The notes beneath the pieces are model-generated. The model had not been told where the DNA came from. It worked only from the letters and a program-made list of their open reading frames with translations, and did not search any database. A stretch of 64,000 bases of DNA from Morinoia aosen (lineage: Eukaryota > Arthropoda > Malacostraca > Amphipoda > Talitridae), in NCBI GenBank assembly GCA_030386875.1, contig CM059579.1, positions 14,480,484-14,544,483 on the forward strand, read 5' to 3'. Position numbers and translations under genes: made by a program. Positions 56,859 through 60,562 of this stretch are shown one piece after another; the first letter of the stretch is position 1; each line of letters starts with the position of its first letter.

Positions 56859-58327
56859 GTATATATATATTACCAGGAATTGTATCTTTCATACCGGCTT
56901 TCCTTCTATCAGTTTTCATGCTTTGTTAGCTATCTCTTCCTTGGCTTTTCATCCTTTCAATTGTTAACTTGATGTTTTCATGCGCAGCGTCTCCTGTGTT
57001 GGAACACTTCTGTAACATAGAATTCCCGTTTTTTGCAGTCCGTTCTTGATTGTCGTTTTTCTTCATTCTCTTGAGATGCCTTTGATGTGGCTAGAGTCTT
57101 AAAATATTATTTTGTAATTATATGAAAGTCTTTGAGACTAACATTAATAATAATCTCGGAATTGGGACAGTCATAGCTAGGGAAATTATTTGCAGCACAT
57201 GAATGGGGGATGAATGATATTGGAAAGTTATCTGAATGGGTTATGAATGATTTTGGAAAGTTATCTGAATTGGGTAATGAATGATATTGGAAAATTATCT
57301 CAATGGGTTATGAATGATATTGGAAAATTATCTGAATGGGTTATGAATGATATTAGAAAATTATCTGAATCGGGTAATGAATGATATTGGAAAAATTATC
57401 TGAATGGGTTATGAATGATATTGTAAAAGCATTTGAATGGGTAATGAATGATATTAAATAAATATTTGATGGGTAATGAATGATATTGAATAAGTATTTA
57501 ACTTTTATCTTTGAAGGTATTATTATTACTGGATATTTTTATTAGCTTCTTTTGCTCAAAGTCAAATAGGCTGAAACCTCTAGCTATGAAGCTCCATGTA
57601 CTCGTAAAAAAGTTGAGTTCATTTCTGGTGTGTGTTGCAATGGTAGAGCATTGTAATTTTCTGATGCATAACGATTTGAAACACACGAAGTATTCCAATG
57701 TCGAATGTTAAGTCTCTTCAGAGCTACAAGAATTACTTGTACTCTAGCCTTGGATGCAGTAAGAGTGAGCTCTTTAAATTTTTTGCTGGAATTAGAGACT
57801 TTTCCTTCTTCATAAAAGTTAATTTAGCCACCAAAAATGTAATTCACTAGGTGCATTTCGAGATTAAGAGTATAAAGTGCGGGATTAAGGGTAAAAAGTG
57901 CGTGATTAAGGGTAAAAGTGCGTGATTAAGGGTAAAAAGTGCGTGATTAAGGGTAAAAAGTGCGAGATTAAGGGTAAAAAGTGCGAGATTAAGAGTAAAA
58001 TGTGCGAGATTAAGAGTAAAATGTGCGAGATTAAGAGTAAAAAGTGCAAGATTATGAGCGAAAAGTGCGATAGTAAGGGCAAAAAGTGCGAGATACAAAG
58101 CGAAACGTGTTTCCATAGTAGCGTATTTTTTACCTTGACGCTAACCATGAGTATCGTGTGGTCAGGTTTTCAAGTCGGTTGACGAGCTGATCGAGCACCA
58201 CCTGCAGAAGCCGCTGAAGCTGAACTCAGGACAAGAGGTGCTGCTCACCACCAGCCCTAGTCACCATACATCTTACGTCTACGTCAGGATGCCCATCGCT
58301 CGACTTGCCAACTCCATCGCTGCCTGA
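9736..58327 (+). CDS. LCP2: SLP-76 (LCP2)-like SAM/SH2 adaptor, 13 coding exons
   Basis: Exons: 9736-9807, 16478-16540, 17256-17314, 17990-18049, 21041-21182, 24365-24392, 25251-25327, 26719-26757, 34820-34850, 35573-35614, 54084-54830, 56113-56264, 58166-58327. All have GT/AG borders and compatible phases and join to 1674 bases, 557 residues. SAM is about residues 10-75, with DGRSFLTLTEN after a DC motif as in SLP-76. Acidic/tyrosine motifs follow (SDSDWEDE, DDDGYLLP at Tyr148, VYEPV at Tyr173), then proline-rich SH3 ligands (PPLPPR; PPLPSRP, a PxxPxR), then SH2 at about 430-550 with FVVRPSS, invariant Arg463. Family knowledge: SLP-76 adaptors scaffold kinases, PLC-gamma, Vav and Grb2-type adaptors below immune and adhesion receptors; length is near the vertebrate ~530. 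BLNK lacks a SAM, so SLP-76 type is the better call. Function in an arthropod is inferred; haemocyte signalling is a possibility. Confidence 0.85.
9808..10515 (+). other. Intron 1, first part, nothing recognised
   Basis: AT-rich intronic sequence after the exon 1 donor. No repeat or ORF of note was found. The short frame at 10108-10317 is low-complexity hydrophobic and is not treated as coding. Confidence 0.5.
10516..10744. mobile_element. TTAA-flanked MITE (piggyBac-like), copy A
   Basis: TTAA target duplications at 10516-10519 and 10741-10744 flank a 221-bp element with terminal inverted repeats CCCTTTAACGCCCA / CCCTTTACCGCCCA (13 of 14 match). TTAA targeting with CCC-starting ends is the piggyBac superfamily hallmark. 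The element is non-coding. A second, interrupted copy lies at 18237-19333. Confidence 0.85.
10748..10960 (+). repeat. Relic of the SINE-like family
   Basis: Diverged sequence directly after the MITE still matches the 3' half of the family: a TTTTACTTTCATG-type block, TTGCTGTTCCTATGCACAG, TTGTGTATGGGAACACA and TAGATTCC. It is on the + strand like all other copies. Ends are unclear. Confidence 0.45.
11269..11684 (+). repeat. 5' LTR of a degenerate LTR retrotransposon
   Basis: 416 bp, starting TGTAGTGTTTGCTCCTGC and ending ACCACA. It aligns over its whole length with 15924-16341. The two copies differ at many positions, implying an old insertion. It contains long shared blocks such as GTACGCGCCGGCTGTGG and GAGCCTTGTGTGGAAAG. 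I see no convincing target duplication. Confidence 0.85.
11760..12790 (+). pseudogene. gag: Gag relic with CCHC zinc knuckles
   Basis: Frames are broken, but 12412-12771 retains CFACEKFGHFARGC, a perfect C-x2-C-x4-H-x4-C nucleocapsid knuckle, and a decayed CFRCGGAH knuckle before it in the other frame. Upstream, Gag-like sequence is interrupted by a large palindrome (12277-12443). No intact start remains. Confidence 0.65.
12277..12443. repeat. Near-perfect palindrome, 79-bp arms with 9-bp loop
   Basis: 12277-12355 is the reverse complement of 12365-12443 with only four mismatches; the spacer is GTAGCCTTG. Weak similarity continues about 12 bases beyond both arms (CTGGGC-type ends). It lies inside the gag relic of the retrotransposon, so one arm is an inverted duplicate of the other rather than a normal gag feature. 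Confidence 0.9.
13497..14410 (+). pseudogene. pol: Pol relic: reverse transcriptase
   Basis: RT motifs are spread over shifted frames: RPVMDYHELN (13590-13620), DLKSGYVQIHV (after 13700), and YYIDDV at about 13900, followed by a GRFLGMSL block. There is a TAG at 13859-13861 and at least two frame changes. The motif set matches Ty3/Gypsy RT. It cannot be functional. Confidence 0.8.
14396..14775 (+). pseudogene. pol: Pol relic: RNase H-like region
   Basis: After the RT, the frame ending at 14775 carries VVNWMDSTVERRNRVRTKGA and a tail ENEADQMTRVPKRWL, the pattern that closes the RNase H domain in many arthropod Gypsy elements. Its upstream half (14410-14520) is in another frame. Confidence 0.65.
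14759..15586 (+). pseudogene. pol: Pol relic: integrase
   Basis: A zinc-binding HHCC region (HLPHHLGIDRTFYLAR ... CESCQQ) lies at 14829-14950. A catalytic-core start, HLVAVDVTHYR, is near 15012-15045. Around 15255-15290 another frame holds the SGNGIVERNH-type block with the catalytic Glu. In-frame stops separate the blocks. Confidence 0.7.
15924..16341 (+). repeat. 3' LTR of the degenerate retrotransposon
   Basis: 418 bp, starting TGTGGTGTTAGTTCTTGC directly after CTGGGGGAGA and ending GCCACA. It matches 11269-11684 throughout. Divergence between the two LTRs could date the insertion. Confidence 0.85.
16478..16540 (+). CDS. Exon 2 (SAM domain middle)
   Basis: Acceptor CTTACAG|ATGCAG and donor TTG|GTGAGA. 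The 63 bases (phase 0 to 0) give MQVGDCRQAFLKRGIDGRSFL (first residue at 16478). A second AG at 16482-16483 would drop two residues in frame; the longer form fits the SAM helix spacing better. The IDGRSFL turn is the most recognisable SLP-76-type SAM signature in the gene. Confidence 0.85.
16541..17255 (+). other. Intron 2, nothing recognised
   Basis: AT-rich intron. The short frame at 16901-17152 has no recognisable domain and lacks splice or composition support. Confidence 0.5.
17256..17314 (+). CDS. Exon 3 (SAM domain)
   Basis: Acceptor CATACAG and donor CTT|GTAAGT. The 59 bases start in phase 0 and end two bases into a codon. They encode TLTENSLVSWSSDLPIKCR plus a split Leu. TLTEN directly after exon 2's FL gives the conserved FL-x-LTE motif of SAM helix 3. 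Confidence 0.85.
17315..17989 (+). other. Intron 3, nothing recognised
   Basis: Unremarkable intronic sequence with no repeat family member or credible ORF. Confidence 0.5.
17990..18049 (+). CDS. Exon 4 (SAM C-terminal helix)
   Basis: Acceptor TTTCAG and donor GAG|GTTTGT. The 60 bases complete the split Leu and encode KVAKLVKDINTQPAQPAKL plus a split Arg. The amphipathic KVAKLVKDI segment is the last SAM helix. Confidence 0.8.
18237..19333. mobile_element. TTAA-type MITE, copy B, split by a LINE insertion
   Basis: 18237-18402 matches the left part of the MITE at 10520-10740 (CCCTTTAACG, then ACTGCCACTCGGCAGTGAA), and 19288-19333 matches its right end (TTTTCGAAAGAGGACC ... GGGCAGTAAAG). The middle is replaced by an antisense LINE fragment. 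The left flank is TCAA rather than TTAA, so the target site has decayed. Confidence 0.75.
18403..19288 (-). mobile_element. 5'-truncated LINE (CR1/L2-like), nested in the MITE
   Basis: The last 156 codons of the LINE reverse-transcriptase ORF are open at 18776-19246 (minus strand) and differ from the copy at 50440-53447 at about 16 positions. 18408-18775 matches the LINE 3' UTR, including GGGCCCGAACAAGTTCAG and the ACCACAGG 3' end. Truncation at the 5' side is at about 19288, where MITE sequence resumes. An intact reading frame at about 90% identity suggests a fairly recent insertion. Confidence 0.88.
19334..20603 (+). other. Intron 4, central part, nothing recognised
   Basis: AT-rich intron with no recognisable repeat family or coding signal. 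Confidence 0.5.
20604..20853. mobile_element. Possible TTAA-type MITE
   Basis: TTAA at 20604-20607 is followed by CTCTTTATGCACTGAGT. Near 20830-20849, CACTCGGGCGTGAAGGGC is its approximate inverted partner, followed by CTAA. The ends are imperfect but resemble piggyBac-type termini. Its right end is part of the tandem block at 20802-21040. Confidence 0.5.
20802..21040 (+). repeat. Triplicated 82-84 bp unit carrying splice acceptors
   Basis: Units start at 20802, 20886 and 20968. Each contains AGCTTGTATTTT, a GACGAATTCGTC palindrome (variants in units 2 and 3), ATGAGAGATTTGCCTGACTG and an AG acceptor at 20875, 20957 or 21040. Only the third acceptor leads into exon 5. The first two are followed by four bases and then a GTAAGA donor-like site. 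Confidence 0.85.
21041..21182 (+). CDS. Exon 5 (linker and acidic motif)
   Basis: Acceptor CTGCAG and donor GAG|GTGTGC. It completes the split Arg and encodes a Ser/Pro-rich linker ending DDFSDSDWEDE, comparable with the acidic stretches of SLP-76/BLNK proteins. A second in-frame donor, TCG|GTAGGC at 21204, would add seven residues (VCLAGFS), so two isoforms are possible. The exon is markedly GC-rich against its intron. Confidence 0.8.
21298..21460. repeat. Short tandem repeat, about 52 bp, 3 degenerate copies
   Basis: The block CTACACAAATC-GC-CTGAAGCAGACGTAC recurs near 21312, 21362 and (weaker) 21420. Confidence 0.6.
21750..22020. repeat. 41-bp tandem repeat, about 6 copies
   Basis: The unit centres on GATGTGTGGCGATAATATAAA, spaced about 41 bp. 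The outer copies are diverged; the fourth is disrupted by an AGACGGCGGCCG insert. Confidence 0.75.
22210..22375. repeat. Two-copy tandem repeat, about 80 bp
   Basis: GTGTTTTTGTTCTATAGA followed by TGCTATNATATTTTTG and TCAAGCAAGA occurs at about 22230 and again at about 22307. Confidence 0.7.
22600..23765. repeat. 26-bp minisatellite, about 45 copies
   Basis: The unit is CTTGCATTTTCAAG plus TCTCTCTTTCTT. Copies vary mainly at two positions (CTTT or CTTA; TTGC or CTCGC-type), and occasional copies are a base longer or shorter. Because 26 is not a multiple of 3, all three + frames stay open for 339-452 codons; this is a repeat artefact, not a gene. It fills most of intron 5. Confidence 0.95.
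23780..24125 (+). mobile_element. SINE-like retroelement, copy 2 (full length)
   Basis: Begins CCCCTCAGGGGGATACAAC and ends GGAAGGCTTAAACTAACTAATAATCTA. A 21-bp target duplication (starts ATTGCTCGCCTCCCA) lies at 23765-23785 and 24126-24146 with one mismatch, overlapping the first bases of the element. It sits exactly at the end of the minisatellite. Confidence 0.85.
24365..24392 (+). CDS. Exon 6 (28-bp microexon)
   Basis: Acceptor TTTTAG and donor TTTG|GTGAGT. It encodes ATEADLERF plus the first base of a Gly codon. Phase 0 in and phase 1 out match exons 5 and 7. Very short exons are easily missed; this one is supported by phase and by acidic content matching its neighbours. Confidence 0.7.
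24989..25218. mobile_element. TTAA-type MITE, family 2, copy A
   Basis: TTAACGCGTTGACTG at the left and, inverted, TTAACACGTTCACTG at the right. Interior GACCCATCGTTGGGTC and CCCATCG repeats. It ends 32 bases before exon 7, so it forms part of that exon's upstream splice region. A second copy is at 43806-44017. Confidence 0.75.
25251..25327 (+). CDS. Exon 7 (tyrosine motif DDDGYLLP)
   Basis: Acceptor CCCCCAG and donor CAG|GTCAGA. It completes Gly142 and encodes SDDDGYLLPNSF and an Ala/Arg-rich end. Tyr148 after three Asp is a plausible phosphotyrosine docking site of the kind SLP-76 uses for SH2 partners. Confidence 0.85.
25328..26230 (+). other. Intron 7, first part, nothing recognised
   Basis: No repeat family or supported ORF. 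A pyrimidine-rich stretch occurs at about 25970-26070. Confidence 0.5.
26330..26690 (+). repeat. 24-bp degenerate tandem repeat before exon 8
   Basis: About 14 imperfect units of AAATTGAGGCTGATCCAGCTGGC type. In one frame parts read as KIEADPAG / GEIEAxPAG repeats, but stops and length changes break every frame, and the longest frame (to 26747) is not in phase with exon 8. Most likely a minisatellite; a decayed coding repeat is possible. Confidence 0.75.
26719..26757 (+). CDS. Exon 8 (39-bp microexon, VYEPV motif)
   Basis: Acceptor TCTCTCAG and donor GTG|GTGAGT, phase 0 to 0. It encodes VELNVYEPVEEAV; Tyr173 lies in YEPV, resembling the YESP/YEPP-type docking motifs of SLP-76. Being a multiple of three it could be skipped without frame change. 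Confidence 0.8.
26758..28283 (+). other. Intron 8, first part, nothing firm
   Basis: Mostly AT-rich. At 27335-27510 a frame runs into a donor-like CAG|GTGAGC, but there is no convincing acceptor and no recognisable domain. Confidence 0.4.
28297..28599 (+). mobile_element. SINE-like retroelement, copy 3 (5'-truncated)
   Basis: Starts inside the family consensus (GGGCCTGAGC) and ends with (AATCT)n. The target duplication TTTGAAAATAGTC lies at 28284-28296 and 28600-28612. Truncation plus duplication shows target-primed retrotransposition. Confidence 0.88.
28650..28928. mobile_element. Foldback MITE with long imperfect inverted ends
   Basis: The left AATTTATAAAAATTGAGTTTGTGACTACTGGTC pairs with the inverted right end (GACCAGTAGTCACAAACGCAATTTCC...), about 30-35 bp with a few mismatches, and weaker pairing further in. 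No coding sequence. Confidence 0.7.
28952..29783. mobile_element. TTAA-flanked non-autonomous element, 824 bp (piggyBac-like)
   Basis: TTAA at 28952-28955 and 29780-29783 flanks ends CCCGCGCACGGT / CCCGCGCACTGT (inverted). A subterminal 17-bp inverted repeat, GGTCGCCTCATTTACCA (29568-29584) and its complement (29745-29761), is typical of piggyBac-derived elements. No transposase is seen. Confidence 0.75.
29880..33083 (+). other. Intron 8, central part, nothing recognised
   Basis: Long AT-rich stretch with only short frames lacking domains. At about 32690-32730 the minus strand reads CTGAAGATGAACTAATGACTTCGAAACG-like sequence (in two halves), a phrase often seen in ends of Penelope-like elements; too little to annotate firmly. 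Confidence 0.4.
33101..33429 (+). mobile_element. SINE-like retroelement, copy 4
   Basis: 5'-truncated copy with the family 3' half (GGTTCACTGCTGTCCTG, GTAGATTCC, GGGAGGCTAAAACTAAC). The target duplication ACCCTGACATTTTCAAT lies at 33084-33100 and 33430-33446. Confidence 0.85.
34195..34480 (+). mobile_element. SINE-like retroelement, copy 5
   Basis: Starts near GATCCCGAGCGGAAG and runs to GTGAGGCTAAATTAAC. More diverged than copies 1-4; no clear target duplication. Confidence 0.7.
34820..34850 (+). CDS. Exon 9 (31-bp microexon)
   Basis: Acceptor ATTTTTCAG and donor CCAG|GTGAGA; phase 0 to 1. It encodes GQRDGAPFSP plus one base. Splice sites are strong and the phase links exons 8 and 10. Confidence 0.7.
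35103..35455 (+). mobile_element. SINE-like retroelement, copy 6
   Basis: Starts CCCCTCAGGGAGATGCAG and retains TTTTTTCGGTTCTCTGCTG, GATCTTGTGTGGAAATGCACC and AAATGGTGCGTTCC. Same strand as the gene. Confidence 0.8.
35573..35614 (+). CDS. Exon 10 (proline-rich microexon)
   Basis: Acceptor GTTGCAG and donor CACG|GTCAGT; phase 1 to 1. It completes a Gly and encodes ENGPPLPPRNTVH, an SH3-ligand-like PPLPPR. It is the last exon before an 18.5-kb intron and shares its exit phase with the candidate alternative exon at 39753-41820. Confidence 0.8.
35615..38600 (+). other. Intron 10, first part; CpG-rich patch near 37560-37860
   Basis: Mostly AT-rich. A two-copy 47-bp repeat (AAAGAATTACGCTGC) lies at 36905-36990. 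The 37560-37860 stretch is distinctly richer in CG dinucleotides and could be a promoter for the downstream alternative exon, but no core motif is certain. Frames there have no recognisable domain. Confidence 0.4.
38626..39437 (-). pseudogene. Antisense ORF relic of unknown origin
   Basis: On the minus strand one frame is open from 39437 to 38939 (about 165 codons without a strong ATG), with a protein-like composition (RIRYPRFKEQYFNVNQYVAL, LENKLLYLGF, KAYYRDFLEM). A second open stretch (38895-38626, FNGNAIFTDSRMEIF) follows in another frame. Together they look like a decayed gene or mobile-element ORF broken by a frameshift. I do not recognise the family. Confidence 0.35.
39753..41820 (+). 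CDS. Candidate alternative first coding exon (662 codons) joining SLP-76-like exon 11
   Basis: An acceptor (GATTTTCAG) ends at 39752. The next 81 bases have stops in all frames (a 5' UTR), with an in-frame TGA at 39819. The ATG at 39834 is in good context (GAAAATGG). The frame stays open to 41864 but meets a strong donor, GGGAG|GTAAGA, at 41821 in phase 1. Exon 11 needs exactly phase 1, so the product would be 662 new residues, a Gly at the junction, then the proline-rich and SH2 parts (about 1015 residues). The N-terminus is Arg/Pro-rich (RPRPPYHLRPRPLRSVWK), the body Ser-rich and acidic, with a tyrosine cluster YDSL-YDVI-YSTV (Tyr374, 381, 389) and LPPLPDVSLPPL. No known domain. If the donor is not used it would be an independent 676-residue protein ending at 41864. 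Confidence 0.6.
41865..43805 (+). other. Intron 10, nothing recognised
   Basis: AT-rich except for a CG-richer patch at about 42470-42700. No supported ORF. Confidence 0.4.
43806..44017. mobile_element. TTAA-type MITE, family 2, copy B
   Basis: TTAAATTGTTGACTGCTTGG at the left and inverted TTAACATGTCAAATGCGGTG at the right. Interior GACCCACCGGTGG and GTTTAACCCACCGC correspond to the copy at 24989-25218. Diverged but clearly the same family. Confidence 0.65.
44815..44950. repeat. Two-copy tandem repeat, about 60 bp
   Basis: ACTTTGTACTGAAAAGTATCAAAACTA and GTTGACGGGAAATAAA recur as ACTTCGTACTGGAAAAAATCAAAACTA and GTTGATGGGGAAATAAA (each compared in parts). Confidence 0.7.
44970..45326 (+). 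other. Unassigned ORF with a Cys motif
   Basis: A 118-residue basic frame ending RCHRCSRFSLLNACFLCF (C-x2-C-x8-C-x2-C). The region is CG-richer than the intron and preceded by CCGGTGTTCACCGG. It could be a chance ORF, part of a decayed element, or a 3' exon. No family is recognised. Confidence 0.2.
45330..47501 (+). other. Intron 10, nothing firm
   Basis: Short CG-rich patches at about 46540-46730 and 47090-47240. At 46694-46727 a TTCAGTG initiator-like site is followed by a GAG|GTATGT donor-like site, which could be an untranslated first exon; weak. Confidence 0.3.
47515..47873 (+). mobile_element. SINE-like retroelement, copy 7 (full length)
   Basis: CCCCTCAGGGGGATACAAC to CTTATAATCTTAATC, with perfect 13-bp target duplications TTACAAGCATGAT at 47502-47514 and 47874-47886. 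The best reference copy in the window. Confidence 0.9.
47942..48285 (+). mobile_element. SINE-like retroelement, copy 8
   Basis: Starts GGAGGATACAACTGTTATATCTATG and ends AGGGAAGCTTTAACAAACT, followed immediately by the TTAA of a MITE. Older than copy 7. Confidence 0.75.
48286..48517. mobile_element. TTAA-flanked MITE, family 3 (piggyBac-like)
   Basis: TTAA at 48286-48289 and 48514-48517. Inverted ends CCCTTTCCTGCACC / CCCTTTTCTGCACC with one mismatch. About 224 bp, non-coding. Confidence 0.8.
49320..49502 (+). mobile_element. SINE-like retroelement, copy 9 (internally deleted)
   Basis: The first roughly 125 bp of the family (CCCCTCAGAGGGATACAA) is joined directly to the last 50 bp (CTTCCTTCCTTTGTTGCGGTT, in two blocks) ending TAATCTAC. 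The central 220 bp is missing. Confidence 0.8.
49945..50330 (+). pseudogene. Possible integrase relic
   Basis: Short frames read LQGIHVDLT (49965-49990) and, shifted, WYDSLVTTLFAIYD then NLRSPYEIILGF (50205-50315). This order (HVDLTG-like, then a SPYE-GF block) resembles the core and end of a retroelement integrase, but a large part is missing and several stops intervene. A minus-strand frame over 49955-50149 is an alternative reading. Confidence 0.3.
50440..51306 (+). pseudogene. LINE ORF2, apurinic-type endonuclease part
   Basis: The frame begins with an ATG at 50440 and shows the APE-type endonuclease motifs: LLCWNCRSI, VLSFTESWL, GGGISTYI, TVYRPP, IICGDFNYD and SDHFPV. Homology stops near 51249; the last roughly 19 codons are out of frame. 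The continuing reading (starting NVYNPCSS) is in the -1 frame, so one base appears to have been lost in the A-run at 51246-51250. Confidence 0.85.
51249..53447 (+). pseudogene. LINE ORF2, reverse transcriptase part
   Basis: Open from 51249 to the stop at 53445-53447. RT blocks in order: ARVTPIFKNGD, NYRPISVLPIISKIFEK, LDFRKAFDCVDH, HGVPQGSVLGPLLF, and the FADDSTL active site, followed by the thumb region (FLGIIIDKNLTF) and SPYLQYGIEAWHG. The VPQGSVLGP and FADD blocks and the endonuclease type put it in the Jockey/CR1/L2 group. Apart from the frameshift against the endonuclease it is intact, so this copy was recently active. Confidence 0.9.
54084..54830 (+). CDS. Exon 11 (proline-rich region and SH2 start)
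   Basis: Acceptor ATTGCAG and donor GAAA|GTAAGA; 747 bases, phase 1 to 1. It opens with PPAKVFPPPATKP and KKEPQLPPLPSRPVVPPAKP, where PPLPSR fits the PxxPxR class of SH3 ligands. The middle is Ser/Gly/Pro-rich, then an acidic ETEEPEDSQES, and it ends with YKSLVQRDFFHLVSRSRAEE, the first strand and helix of the SH2. It can be joined in frame either by exon 10 or by the exon at 39753-41820. Confidence 0.88.
54855..55050. repeat. About 62-65 bp tandem repeat, 3 copies
   Basis: A run of T plus ATTTTCTCGATA, then ACATGAAATCATGAACG and GTCACACAA, recurs at about 54868, 54930 and 54992. Confidence 0.75.
55051..55620 (+). other. Intron 11, middle, nothing recognised
   Basis: AT-rich, no repeat or ORF of note. 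Confidence 0.5.
55780..56085. repeat. 20-40 bp tandem repeat with CACGTG cores
   Basis: The unit TATTTTACACGTGTCACAAA repeats about 12 times with longer variants (AATATTTTAG insertion). Each unit carries ACACGTGT, a palindrome containing an E-box CACGTG. It ends 28 bases before exon 12. Confidence 0.8.
56113..56264 (+). CDS. Exon 12 (SH2 core)
   Basis: Acceptor TGTGCAG and donor GTG|GTCAGT; phase 1 to 0. It completes Asn454 and encodes PSDGAFVVRPSSKEHPLTL through NICIRQRPDRLFALG. FVVR carries the phosphotyrosine-binding Arg463 on strand B, followed by the usual Ser residues; IRQRPDRLF is strand D/E. Strongly GC-rich against the intron. Confidence 0.93.
56265..56820 (+). other. Intron 12, first part, nothing recognised
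   Basis: No repeat or supported ORF; the exon 12 frame continues past the donor only by chance. Confidence 0.5.
56826..56870. repeat. (TA)n microsatellite
   Basis: About 22 TA units with a few interruptions. Confidence 0.9.
56905..57110 (+). repeat. Relic of the SINE-like family
   Basis: Weak match to the 3' half: TGTGTTGGAACACTTCTG, AGAATTCCCGTT and TTTGATGTGGCTAGAG. Same strand as all others. Confidence 0.35.
57195..57500. repeat. 33-bp tandem repeat, about 9 copies
   Basis: The unit is GAATGGGTTATGAATGATATTGG plus AAAATTATCT (given in two parts). Later copies drift (ATTTGAATGGGTAATG). Confidence 0.9.
57850..58095. repeat. 21-bp tandem repeat, about 12 copies
   Basis: The unit GATTAAGGGTAAAAAGTGCG(T/A) has a period of 21, so frames stay open on both strands (KGKKCEI-type and FTLNLAL-type repeats); not coding. 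It ends 70 bases before exon 13. Confidence 0.92.
58166..58327 (+). CDS. Exon 13 (SH2 end, stop codon)
   Basis: Acceptor GTGGTCAG, phase 0. It encodes VFKSVDELIEHHLQKPLKL, the SH2 helix B and BG region, and ends SYVYVRMPIARLANSIAA with TGA at 58325-58327. The HHLQKPLKL segment is typical of SLP-76/BLNK-type SH2 domains. No close AATAAA follows; ATTAAA occurs at about 59733, so the 3' UTR end is open. Confidence 0.92.
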   Translation, partial: VFKSVDELIEHHLQKPLKLNSGQEVLLTTSPSHHTSYVYVRMPIARLANSIAA

Positions 58328-60332
58328 ACTTGATTCGTTCGAGTTGAACTAATTGCCTTAATTTCATTGAGTTAAATTGATTACCTGAAGTTAATTAATT
58401 CATTTATGTCCCGACGTAGGTTTCGAGGTTATGTCAGTGATCCTACTCATGAAGGCGGTCATGTCTCTATGACCCCAATCCTGTAGGGGGTTACATCACT
58501 ACTTTACTAATGGAGAGTCTCGCTGGATTTCAATGAAATTTTTGCTGCCTTATAGTCCGCGCTAACGAGGTACTGAAGGTTCACTTCCATTAATACTCCT
58601 AATTCCCTAATTTTACGAATGAGCCTCACCCTCGTAAATATGTATATTACAGTCAGAAAAGTTTCAATGTGGGAGTACGAGTATCTTCAACGTTTGGAGA
58701 CGCTCAGCGGAAATGTCAAGTACTCGTATGTCTTGCATGCTGTTGAAGAACGTTCAAAGTAGTAATTGTATAACTTTAGGGTTGGCTTTAGAATATTCTT
58801 GAAAAACGAAGGTTATGAGTTTCATTATTTTTTATTGCATTAGTGTGTTGTGGTGTGATGTTTTAATGGAATTTCGATATAGCGTGGCATGGAAGAGTGA
58901 TGAAATTCTTGATATTTAGAAAGGAACAAGTGTGGTGCCTCGTGTTTATTAATTCACGTGATAGGAAAGTATAAAAATTGAAACAATGACATTAGCACCG
59001 ATTAGGAAGAAGGGGAGAAACAGCCTCACAAGGCTTACGTCATACGTAATACTTGATTATAGTAAATGATATTTCCCCTGCTAAATTTATGTTTCGCGTA
59101 CTCTCAGTTAATGTAATATTTATATTGAAAAGGTAAGGGTGAGGTAGTGTAGTTTTTATCTTGGAGTGTTGATGGCTGTCTCCCCTTGTCAAGATCATTT
59201 CCAATGACGAGTTTCGAATTGAAGTTCCGTTATTCTGTCGGCGACCCGAGTTCGGTTCTCATATTAGAGGCAATGGCACGTTCATCACGATTTATTCAGT
59301 AGAAGGCTTCGTCGTTCTCTCAGTATGGAGTCGTTATATTAGGATGAAATGCGGGCTTGAGTCACTTGGACTAGAGTGGAATGAATGTCCACACTTGTGT
59401 ACGAGGCGACTTGGCTATCTCAGGAGTAGAGAGCCATGCATTGACTGAGCTGGACTTCTCAACTATTTCGTTAAGCAAATGTACGCGTTGCATCGACATT
59501 TTCAAAGTAAATTCCTTCATTCTGAAGCATAATGGTTAGCTCTGTAGGTTGATTTGTTATATATTTTTGAAATTCAAGTGTAATACGTGTAACACCTCGT
59601 GTGGTTGATTAACCAACTTTGCCAATTGCTTTGTAGCTATTCGGTTAATTTACGCACACAAGTCTTGCTGTGAAAGTTGACGGAGGAGAAGAGCTACCTC
59701 GGAATCTATTCTCTTGAGAGTTCAGGCAAATTCATTAAAGTTGATTGTTTTAAGTATTTCTATTGGATTGTCTCCTTCATGTTGACAGTGTGTTGTGTCT
59801 TATGTAAAGTTTTCGCTGAAGGTATCTCGCAATTCTGTGCTTGCTTTGCGTGTTTCGATGTTGAATATCTTGTTTGCTGAAGGTCTTGCCATGATTCTCT
59901 GAAGTTATTTTACAGCTGTGACGCGACGTTTCTGCGTGCAAGTGCTGGGTTCCTTATTTTGCTTGAAGTTTCTGATGTTAATTTGGACATAGTGGTTGTT
60001 CATTGTAGTGGATGGACAGTTACATTTTCGCTGTAAAGTTAGCCGTTTCCATTTAAATTTAGTATCATAATACGCTTCATGTACCGCGGCATTCCATTAT
60101 TATGGTGGTGAAGTGTTTAATGTTGTAAGTCATCCCTTGTGGGCCCGTGGAAAGGACAATATTCAGTTCAGGTTCAGACTCTCTCGCGGAGTCGTTTCAT
60201 CTTCACTCAGTTGTTCAAAAACTCAGCTTCATGTCGCTGGATTTTAGAGGTACAAACATCTCGCGCTTCAATATTTACGATAATAATTCTTTTTTATTGT
60301 ATTATATGCTTCTTCCTTGGAACAGATTTGTG
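58328..60332 (+). other. Downstream flank / 3' UTR, nothing recognised
   Basis: AT-rich; presumably holds the 3' UTR. No AATAAA within about 1.9 kb of the stop. No second gene is evident. Confidence 0.4.
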
Positions 60333-60455
60333 GATTAGAAGTCACTGAACTTATTCTGTCCCACAAGTTTTTGCAATATCTCAACTTGCTCATTGTAATA
60401 GTTCTAAGTTATGATTTCACTGTTGTATTGCTTGTAAATGATAAATGTTTAAATA
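60333..60455 (+). mobile_element. LINE 3' UTR fragment
   Basis: TAGAAGTCACTGAACTTATTC and CCCACA, then a TTGTAATAG...TTTAAATA end, match the LINE 3' UTR at 53720-53830. Only the terminal roughly 120 bp is present. Confidence 0.7.
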
Positions 60456-60562
60456 GTATTGTATGCTATGGCCAAGGAAGCGGTTGTTGGCCTAAGAGCA
60501 TACCGTCGCAGATGCACTCTGTCGGATCATTTCCATGTTTCTCTGCTCTCATCTTCACACGC

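Noticed and set aside
57847..58182. Repeat-peptide ORFs on both strands (KGKKCEI and FTLNLAL types)
   Set aside because: Period-21 tandem repeat; open frames follow from the period.
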